Shown here: piece after piece, positions 58,240 to 64,000 of the stretch
How positions within the stretch are numbered: the stretch's first letter is position 1
How the letters are laid out: every line of letters starts with the position of its first letter
Assembly (NCBI RefSeq): GCF_001752395.1
Contig: NZ_MKEK01000001.1
Span: forward strand, 1,921,259 to 1,985,258
Direction of reading: 5' to 3'
DNA from: Rheinheimera salexigens
GTDB taxonomy: Bacteria; Pseudomonadota; Gammaproteobacteria; Enterobacterales; Alteromonadaceae
DNA: 64,000 bases
The notes under the pieces: generated by a model
Database searches by the model: none
What the model was told of the DNA's origin: nothing
The model's input: only the letters and a program-made list of their open reading frames with translations
Made by a program: the position numbers and the translations under genes

Positions 58240-59103
58240 TTAAACGGACTGAGCAATAGCGCCCTTGCCTACGCCTTCGTAAGCCACAACTTTATAAGCC
58301 TTACTGGCATCAAGCTGCTCAAGTTCACTAACAATGTACTGGGCTAAACATTCAACCGTGGTATCAGTTGAGATAATCTCACAATGAGCAGCTGGCATGG
58401 TTAATTCAAACCAGCCTTGCTGTGCTTGATAGCGAAAACACATATCAGTTTCAGTTGCCGGTTTTATCGATGCTAACTGCTTAGGCTCGCAGACATCTTC
58501 TACGCTACCTAAGTAAATATCCTGCCAACGTTCAGACCAGTACTTGTTCAGTCGTGGCGATAACATACCATCGGTATATATTTGAATCATTGAGCGATGA
58601 CCATGGGCTATACGCTGACAATTACCATCATGCTTTTTTAAACCATGGCTGTAGTGGTAGTAAAAACCACTTATAGGCTCTGGACGTAATGTAAACACCA
58701 GCTTTTCAACATTGCTAGGCATTAACGGCATAATATGTTGCTGCAAAAATTCGGTAACACTTGCTGGTGTTATCTGGTCGGTCGCAATACTCGCGATAGC
58801 TTCTGCCGGTGCCGCCATATTAATTTGACCCCTAGCAGAATCAAACTTAACTAACTGCTGTGTTTGTTCGCTAGTTACTGTTAAACCAGCCGCTAACGTT
58901 GGTAGCGCTAATTTATGATCAACTAATTTATCTATGGCGGTTTTAATGCGCTTTTTAACTATTGAAAAGTCCAACACCATAGATACATCATCTAGTTTGC
59001 CATGTAACTCAACGTCAACAATATAGCTTTCACCAAGCATACCGCGTTCAGTACACAGGTATGAAAAATCAATTACGGTTAAGTCGCGCACAAACAGTAT
59101 CAT
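58240..59103 (-). CDS. 6-pyruvoyl-tetrahydropterin synthase-like protein, enlarged
   Basis: 287 residues, about twice a normal QueD. The C-terminal part looks like PTPS/QueD: FYYHYSHGLKKHDGNCQRIAHGHRSMIQI, where Cys and the HGH pair recall the QueD zinc/catalytic set, and DTTVECLAQYIVSELEQLD recalls the TxExLA helix. The N-terminal part (FVRDLTVIDFSYLC, LGKLDD-like, VLDFSIVKKRIK) recalls the first PTPS strand set with DF and a Leu-Asp-Phe motif. Probably a tandem or expanded PTPS, role unknown (queuosine or folate-like). Confidence 0.75.
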   Translation of the reverse strand: MILFVRDLTVIDFSYLCTERGMLGESYIVDVELHGKLDDVSMVLDFSIVKKRIKTAIDKLVDHKLALPTLAAGLTVTSEQTQQLVKFDSARGQINMAAPAEAIASIATDQITPASVTEFLQQHIMPLMPSNVEKLVFTLRPEPISGFYYHYSHGLKKHDGNCQRIAHGHRSMIQIYTDGMLSPRLNKYWSERWQDIYLGSVEDVCEPKQLASIKPATETDMCFRYQAQQGWFELTMPAAHCEIISTDTTVECLAQYIVSELEQLDASKAYKVVAYEGVGKGAIAQSV

Positions 59104-59206
59104 CTACAGCTCTCAAAATTATCAAATAAATAGATAGCTATTATACCCAGCAATGGCCCTTAACTACAGCCTAAAGCCAGCATTAATACTCTTATCGTTT
59201 AAACGC

Positions 59207-59464
59207 TTATCGTTTATGTTCAGTAAGCCAACTGTATAATAAGCCGACTTGACCACATTTATGCGCGGCATACATTAATCGAATGGCATTACTGATAAGT
59301 AAACTGTCATTCCAATCCGTTTTGTCTTGAATTTCGTTATAACAGGCTAAAGCTTCAGGGGTTAAATAACCGCGTAACTCTTTTTTTCCTGATTGTTTTT
59401 GTTTTGAACGATAACGCCGTTGCTTTTCGGCGTTACTAAAGGCTTTTCCAGTTGAATTTGTCAT
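59207..59464 (-). CDS. Small basic hypothetical protein
   Basis: Not recognised. 85 residues, highly basic at the N-terminus (NAEKQRRYRSKQKQSGKKELRGYL), then a helix-rich second half (TPEALACYNEIQDKTDWNDS, ISNAIRLMYAAHK). The layout is compatible with a small DNA- or RNA-binding protein such as a ribbon-helix-helix type, but I cannot assign it. Divergent from fabA. Confidence 0.6.
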   Translation of the reverse strand: MTNSTGKAFSNAEKQRRYRSKQKQSGKKELRGYLTPEALACYNEIQDKTDWNDSLLISNAIRLMYAAHKCGQVGLLYSWLTEHKR

Positions 59465-59566
59465 CAGGCTACTCTTTCTCAGTAAGCTAAAGTTAGTAAA
59501 ACAAAGAAAATGGGCAACTTTGGCTAATAATAACAGTCACAATGGGTGTAGAAGCACAAATCGGAC

Positions 59567-59595
59567 TTGTTTAGCGTACAAGTGTTCGCTAAAGT
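59567..59595 (+). promoter_or_regulatory. FabR operator in the fabA promoter
   Basis: tttagcgtacaagtgttcgctaaa at 59570-59593 is a near-perfect inverted repeat matching the known FabR (YijC) site (agcgtaca-n-tgttcgct). A weak -35 ttgttt (59567-59572) and -10 taaagt (59590-59595) with a 17-nt spacer enclose it. FabR represses unsaturated fatty acid synthesis. Confidence 0.82.
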
Positions 59596-59625
59596 GAGCC
59601 AGCATTTTTATTGGATTAAACATAC

Positions 59626-60138
59626 ATGACTAAGAATAGCTTTACAAAAGAAGATTTAATAGCCTGCGGTAATGGCGAATTATTCGGCGAAGGTAATAGT
59701 CAGTTACCTTCTGACAATATGTTAATGATGGATCGCATCGTACATATTTCGGAAGAAGGTGGTTTATATGGCAAAGGTCAAATTGTCGCTGAATTAGATA
59801 TTACTCCAGATTTATGGTTTTTTGCCTGTCACTTTAAAGGTGATCCGGTTATGCCTGGTTGCTTAGGCTTAGATGCCATGTGGCAGCTGGTAGGTTTCTT
59901 TCTGGGCTGGTCTGGTGGTCCGGGTAAAGGTCGCGCTTTAGGTGTAGGTGAAGTTAAATTTACCGGCCAAATCGTACCAACAGCCAAAAAAGTAACTTAT
60001 ACGCTTAATATGAAGCGCGTTATTAAACGCAAATTATTTATGGGTATTGCTGATGGTGTGGTGAGCGTAGATGGCCGCGAAATCTATTTTGCCCAAGATT
60101 TAAAAGTGGGTTTATTTCAAGATACTTCTAACTTTTAA
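59626..60138 (+). CDS. fabA: 3-hydroxydecanoyl-ACP dehydratase/isomerase
   Basis: Key step to unsaturated fatty acids: dehydrates 3-hydroxydecanoyl-ACP and isomerises trans-2 to cis-3. 170 residues (172 in E. coli). Active-site H69 in [13 protein letters not shown] and D83 in [27 protein letters not shown] conserved. Start [11 protein letters not shown]. Regulated by the FabR palindrome upstream. Confidence 0.97.
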   Translation: MTKNSFTKEDLIACGNGELFGEGNSQLPSDNMLMMDRIVHISEEGGLYGKGQIVAELDITPDLWFFACHFKGDPVMPGCLGLDAMWQLVGFFLGWSGGPGKGRALGVGEVKFTGQIVPTAKKVTYTLNMKRVIKRKLFMGIADGVVSVDGREIYFAQDLKVGLFQDTSNF

Positions 60139-60174
60139 CTCCGTTAATAATATTTAGCTACACCCTAAATAACA

Positions 60175-60210
60175 AAAGCCCCGCTGAGATATCACGGGGC
60201 TTTATTTTTA
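60175..60210 (+). terminator. Terminator of fabA
   Basis: aaagccccg (60175-60183) and cggggcttt (60195-60203), 11-nt loop, then a T-rich run; 9-bp stem, 36 nt after the stop. Confidence 0.9.
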
Positions 60211-60320
60211 TTACGTTTGAAATTACTTTTTTTATTTAACTGTTAAGTTCTCTATTAATTAACACTTAGTTTAAGTGATTTTTAGGTTAATAATTACTTT
60301 TTAGGTTAATAATATAAAAG

Positions 60321-60503
60321 TTACTGTCCTCTATTAAACAAGCCAACATTTCGGTCTTCAATCGCATCGCGCCACCCTCCTAACCATTGCGAGCGCGTAT
60401 CTAAATTCTGATAAGGGCAAAGTTCTTTAGATCGTCCGGTTACACCAGCACGATAACCTTGAGCATGAGCACGTTCTAGACGATCACGTTTTTGTCTTTT
60501 CAT
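60321..60503 (-). CDS. rmf: Ribosome modulation factor
   Basis: 60 residues, almost E. coli RMF: MKRQKRDRLERAHAQGYRAG, then GRSKELCPYQNLDTRSQWLGGW (shown in part). RMF dimerises 70S ribosomes into inactive 100S in stationary phase. The C-terminus is slightly longer than in E. coli. gaggaag lies 9 nt upstream of the ATG. Located near fabA, as in enterics. Confidence 0.96.
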   Translation of the reverse strand: MKRQKRDRLERAHAQGYRAGVTGRSKELCPYQNLDTRSQWLGGWRDAIEDRNVGLFNRGQ

Positions 60504-60896
60504 ACGGCAGTCTTCCTCAACTTTGTTTAATAAAATAACCGAAAATTACGGGTAACTCACTACCCTGTGAATATTGCTATCGGCTACCTCTATATTGATA
60601 GCTCAGACCTAACAAAGGTTCAATCAGATTATTAAACTTTATTGCTTGACAACTGCTAACAGCATGAAGTGACGTGATATTTTATTGCAAAATTGTTTAT
60701 AATTATTTGGCATAATGAAACCGATTATTATAACAATTAATTGAAATGGTTAATAAGCGTATAAATATTTAAATTTAAAACAGAAAATAAAGAAAGTTGC
60801 CAGTCGCTTAGCCAATCATTAGCGCTTAATTAGCTAACAATTGACTAAACGGTACCAACAACTTAACAAGCAGATTGTTAATTTACCGTGCGGTAA
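60504..60896. other. Intergenic upstream of rmf, no gene seen
   Basis: 393 bp between rmf and the DUF3466 gene (both -). AT-rich; probably holds the rmf promoter (a tataat-like run on the - strand near 60733). A consensus ttgaca on the + strand (60646-60651) has no matching -10. No open frame. Confidence 0.45.
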
Positions 60897-60901
60897 TTAA
60901 C
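60877..60901 (-). terminator. Hairpin at the end of the DUF3466 gene
   Basis: gttaatttaccg (60877-60888) and cggtaattaac (60891-60901) pair with one bulge and a 2-nt loop overlapping the DUF3466 stop codon; no long T run, so weak or processing role. Confidence 0.5.
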
Positions 60902-62729
60902 GGGCTATTCTGCGCCAACCTAGTAGCGCTAAACCCAGTAACCAAGCAAAAGAGAAACTGCCACTTTTGCGGCTATATGTGTCTTCAATGGCACCACAGT
61001 TTTCTGGTTCACCATTCGCAATAGGATTTAATATAACCGTAGTGGTTAAATTAGCTTTAATCGGATTGCCAGCAGCATCTAGCACTAAATTACCTTTAAT
61101 GTCGCGTTGCTCTTTTTCAACTAAAGCTGTGGCTAATATTTCACCTTGGTTATTAATCGACACTGCGTCAACTAGAGTATAAGGAGAATTACAGTCAAGA
61201 TAGGTATTAAGATCTTTAAAGCTGTTATCGGCTAAATCCATGATAAAAGCCCGATCACGACGCGTGGTTGTATTAGCTAATATAGCTTCAGCTTTACCAA
61301 CAATAATGTTGTTGTCGTTAATAGCGCGCGGAATAGTTGTTGAGCTTAGAAAAAAACCTTCAACAAAATCAGTTGTGCCAAGGTTATAATCATGGATAAA
61401 CATTTTTGTACGTTGGTTGCTATTAATTATCTTAATCGCACCACCAACAACTATATTATTGTTATTAATGGCAACAGCACCACTACGACTCCATTCAACT
61501 GGATCAACTAACGGTAACACTTGGCCATCAGCAAATAAGCTGGCTTGATAACTGCGTTCTATTGTCTTGATAGCCTGACCAACGCCTATGTTAAAATTAA
61601 CTTCCCGGCTAGAATCACTATAAACAGACCAACCAACCGCTATGCCATTATCATTAACATCATTAGGCCGACTAACATAATTAATGTTATCGATGGCATT
61701 TTCACCTACATAGGGCAAACCGGTATTTTTATCGCCTAAATAGCCTAAAATTTCAGGTTCACTCAGAGTGTCACCCGATAATTGCCACAACATACCTGCA
61801 CGTTGGTAATAGTTAAATGTACTCGTAATGGCGTTATTAAACACCAGCGGATTTAATACATCCATAAAGGCTGGGCTAGCCGCAATTTCATTATGCTGAC
61901 AAACAGCGATAGGTTGCGTTGTACCATCGCACTTTTCTAATACTTTCGTTTTAAACTCTTCTGTCATGCCTATACTGGCAACACCGGCTATATAACCCGT
62001 ATTGCTAATAGCTTGTGCTAGCGAGTAGCCGCCGCCCATTTCCTGATAAGGTGCAGGTATGGTAGTTACAACGCCATTTTTGACCACAGTACCTAATACC
62101 ATGGCGCCCTCTGGACTCCAGACTACTTGAGCCTTCGGCTCTGGGGTTTCTTCAGTCGGTGCAGGCGTAAAGCTTTGCTTAGTAAAAGGAGTAGAAGCAA
62201 TACCTACCGCCACAGACTGATTGTTTATGTCATATAAGTATTCACTATTACCACGAGCTGGTGCTGCAGTAAAATCACGCAGAATAATATTTTGAGCATC
62301 GGCATTGGTGGCTTTAAAATACGGTAGTGCTAACCCTTTTGGCTGTCTTGCGAAGTTTTGCGACATTAAAATCGATAATGATACCGCATCTGTTATGCCA
62401 TTCATGGCATCAGCTATTTGCTCTTCTGTTAATGCTGCTACTGCTGCTTCTGAAGTGAAATCAATCGCATCTAAATCTAACGGAAAATCATAATAACTTC
62501 TGCCATCACCATTAAAAAAACCGCTAAAGCTAGGTTCTGATGAGCTAGCTAAGTTAGCGCTACTAATACCACCATTAAAAACAACTTCACCGGCATCATT
62601 CAATGCAGCCGCAGCCGTAAATCTTACTTCAGGCACATCGCCAATTTCTACAATATCGTACACTGCGGCTTGTGCAGCACTTAGGCTTAACATGGGTATT
62701 AGCGCGATGCTAATAGCTGATAACTTCAT
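60897..62729 (-). CDS. DUF3466-family exported protein with GlyGly-CTERM-like tail
   Basis: 610 residues, signal peptide 1-21 (ISIALIPMLSLSAAQAA). The DUF3466 pattern of HAF-like repeats: INDAGEVVFNGG-type, INNQSVAVGIA, ISNTGYIAGVA, VNDNGIAVGWS, INNNNIVVGGA, INDNNIIVGKA. The C-terminus has SGSFSFAWLLGLALLGWRRIAR: short Ser/Gly patch, one hydrophobic helix and a basic end, the layout of GlyGly-CTERM/rhombosortase substrates. Function unknown; in Shewanella and Vibrio it neighbours uup. Confidence 0.85.
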   Translation of the reverse strand: MKLSAISIALIPMLSLSAAQAAVYDIVEIGDVPEVRFTAAAALNDAGEVVFNGGISSANLASSSEPSFSGFFNGDGRSYYDFPLDLDAIDFTSEAAVAALTEEQIADAMNGITDAVSLSILMSQNFARQPKGLALPYFKATNADAQNIILRDFTAAPARGNSEYLYDINNQSVAVGIASTPFTKQSFTPAPTEETPEPKAQVVWSPEGAMVLGTVVKNGVVTTIPAPYQEMGGGYSLAQAISNTGYIAGVASIGMTEEFKTKVLEKCDGTTQPIAVCQHNEIAASPAFMDVLNPLVFNNAITSTFNYYQRAGMLWQLSGDTLSEPEILGYLGDKNTGLPYVGENAIDNINYVSRPNDVNDNGIAVGWSVYSDSSREVNFNIGVGQAIKTIERSYQASLFADGQVLPLVDPVEWSRSGAVAINNNNIVVGGAIKIINSNQRTKMFIHDYNLGTTDFVEGFFLSSTTIPRAINDNNIIVGKAEAILANTTTRRDRAFIMDLADNSFKDLNTYLDCNSPYTLVDAVSINNQGEILATALVEKEQRDIKGNLVLDAAGNPIKANLTTTVILNPIANGEPENCGAIEDTYSRKSGSFSFAWLLGLALLGWRRIAR

Positions 62730-62755
62730 TCGGTGCCCCTAAAATTCACTTCTAA

Positions 62756-64000
62756 TTATGCGTCTAATTTTTCCCAGCGTGCAAACGCTTGCGCCAGCTT
62801 CGACTCGGTTTCGGCTAATTGGTTCAACGTTGTCTGGGTCTGCTCAGCATTAGCTTTAAAAAACTCAGGCTGGTTTACCTCTACTTGTAACTTAGCTAAT
62901 GCTTGTTCTAGCTGTTCAATTTGTAAAGGTAAAGACTCTAATTCACGTTGTTCTTTGTATGATAACTTTTTTTTGGCCTTTTCAGTAGTCGCTACGGCAG
63001 TAGCAACCTCTGGTTTTTGGTTAGCATTTGTTACCGGTGCTTTAGACTTAGTAATCGGCTTAGCTGCAGCTATCGCTTGTTGCCGTTGCTGATAAGCAGT
63101 CACATCGTCATAACCCCCAGCAATTTCAACTACTTTACCATCGCCAATAAATAGTAAGGAGCTAGTCACGGTATTATTAACAAACTCACGGTCATGGCTT
63201 ACTAATAACACAGTACCTTGATATTGTTGTAAAATATCTTCTAAAAGCTCTAATGTTTCAACATCTAAGTCGTTGGTTGGCTCATCGAGAATTAGTAAAT
63301 TACTAGGTCTGGCGAATAACTTGGCCAATAACAAACGGTTTTTCTCACCACCCGATAGGGCTTTAACGGGCGTTCTGGCACGTGCTGGCGGGAATAAAAA
63401 GTCTTGTAAGTAACTTAATACATGCCGCGTTCTACCATTTTGGTTAATTTCTTGTTTACCATCAGCCACGTTATCTTGCACAGTAGCTTCTAAATCTAGT
63501 GCCATCCGGTGTTGGTCAAAATACGCCACTTCAATATTAGTACCGCGCTTTACTTCACCGGCTGAATGCTGATAATCGCCCAATAATAATTTGATTAAGG
63601 TCGATTTACCGACACCATTAGGGCCAACTAAGGCAATACGGTCGCCACGCATAACTAGTAAATCTAATTCTTTAATAACTACGTGATCACCAAACTGCTG
63701 AGAAACGCCTTTGGCTTCAAACACTAACTTACCTGAGCGATCGGCTTGCTCTATATTAAAATCGACTTTACCTAACTTATCTAAACGGGCTGCGCGCTCT
63801 TTACGTAATTCTTTTAAAGCACGAACACGGCCTTCGTTACGGGTACGGCGTGCTTTAATGCCTTGGCGGATCCACACTTCTTCTTCCGCTAAACGCTTAT
63901 CAAACAACGCATTATGCTGCTGTTCGTCTTCAAGCATTTTTTGTTTGCGATCTAAGTACATCTGGTAATTACCCGGATGCGAGGTTAACTCTCCCCGATC
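62756..64000 (-). CDS. uup: ABC-F ATPase Uup, C-terminal part (cut by window edge)
   Basis: The frame is open to base 64000, so the gene continues to the right; the ATG at 63961 is internal because DRGELTSHPGNYQ before it matches the end of the first Uup ATPase domain. Linker VRALKELRKERAARL, second ABC domain with Walker A GPNGVGKST, LSGGEKNRLLL, LDEPTNDLD and SHDREFVNNT, then an extended coiled-coil tail (ELESLPLQIEQLEQALAKL) that binds DNA in Uup. Acts in transposon excision control and ribosome-related functions. Confidence 0.95.
   Translation of the reverse strand, partial: DRGELTSHPGNYQMYLDRKQKMLEDEQQHNALFDKRLAEEEVWIRQGIKARRTRNEGRVRALKELRKERAARLDKLGKVDFNIEQADRSGKLVFEAKGVSQQFGDHVVIKELDLLVMRGDRIALVGPNGVGKSTLIKLLLGDYQHSAGEVKRGTNIEVAYFDQHRMALDLEATVQDNVADGKQEINQNGRTRHVLSYLQDFLFPPARARTPVKALSGGEKNRLLLAKLFARPSNLLILDEPTNDLDVETLELLEDILQQYQGTVLLVSHDREFVNNTVTSSLLFIGDGKVVEIAGGYDDVTAYQQRQQAIAAAKPITKSKAPVTNANQKPEVATAVATTEKAKKKLSYKEQRELESLPLQIEQLEQALAKLQVEVNQPEFFKANAEQTQTTLNQLAETESKLAQAFARWEKLDA

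Noticed and set aside
60646-60674. A + strand promoter for a small RNA upstream of rmf
   Set aside because: Good ttgaca but no -10 at 15-19 nt and no terminator downstream on that strand.
1-64000. CRISPR arrays, tRNA or rRNA genes, intact insertion sequences or prophage
   Set aside because: No spaced direct repeats, no cloverleaf or rRNA signature, and no transposase, integrase or phage structural genes were seen.

Overview
The window is a chromosomal segment of a gammaproteobacterium, most likely of the Alteromonadales (a Rheinheimera/Alishewanella-type relative; inference from gene order, moderate AT richness and the HexR-controlled Entner-Doudoroff block, not from a database search). There is no rRNA, tRNA, CRISPR array, prophage or intact insertion sequence that I could recognise. 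The two ends are cut genes: the C-terminal part of gyrA on the left and the C-terminal part of uup on the right.

Left part (1-10.6 kb) is conserved housekeeping, all on the + strand: gyrA, serC-aroA (overlapping by ATGA), cmk, rpsA, ihfB, lapA-lapB, pyrF and a NhaP2-type cation/proton antiporter. From 10.6 to 30 kb the content is accessory: a CIA30-family gene broken by one in-frame TAA, three unrecognised genes (one with a PKD-like domain beside a Cys/Trp-rich small protein), a LysR regulator with a CmcJ/NvfI-type oxygenase whose 5' end carries an in-frame stop, a decayed SOS-associated peptidase (SRAP) fragment, and a tightly packed five-gene phosphorelay/cyclic-di-GMP cluster (receiver protein, Hpt, receiver, giant PAS-GAF-GGDEF-EAL-receiver protein, histidine kinase). 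Then follow a serine beta-lactamase-like hydrolase with foreign-looking composition, an Asp/Glu racemase, a CarD-like protein that lacks a normal start codon, a VOC protein, an outer-membrane barrel and an SGNH hydrolase flanked by two nearly identical terminators.

Middle part (30-45 kb): RND efflux pump and adaptor, YghU glutathione transferase, a membrane-anchored glutaredoxin, a DUF938 methyltransferase, a FemAB/GNAT-like protein, a DUF885 lipoprotein, NAD-malic enzyme, an HDOD protein, Dps and the ABC-F protein YbiT.

Central carbon block (45.3-55 kb): zwf-pgl-edd-eda on the - strand, divergent from hexR, followed by pyk, a DMT exporter and pfkA. Two near-identical HexR palindromes can be read directly, one between zwf and hexR and one against the -10 of pyk, so this block looks like a local HexR regulon joining the Entner-Doudoroff route to lower glycolysis. 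Right part (55-64 kb): a LytS/LytTR two-component pair, an Mpo1-like protein, an acyl-CoA thioesterase, a divergent PTPS-family protein, fabA with a readable FabR operator, rmf, a DUF3466 protein with a GlyGly-CTERM-like tail, and uup.

The most interesting signals are the three lesions or recoding candidates (CIA30 TAA, CmcJ upstream TAA, CarD-like AUC start), the compact c-di-GMP phosphorelay, and the unrecognised 12.0-13.4 kb pair.
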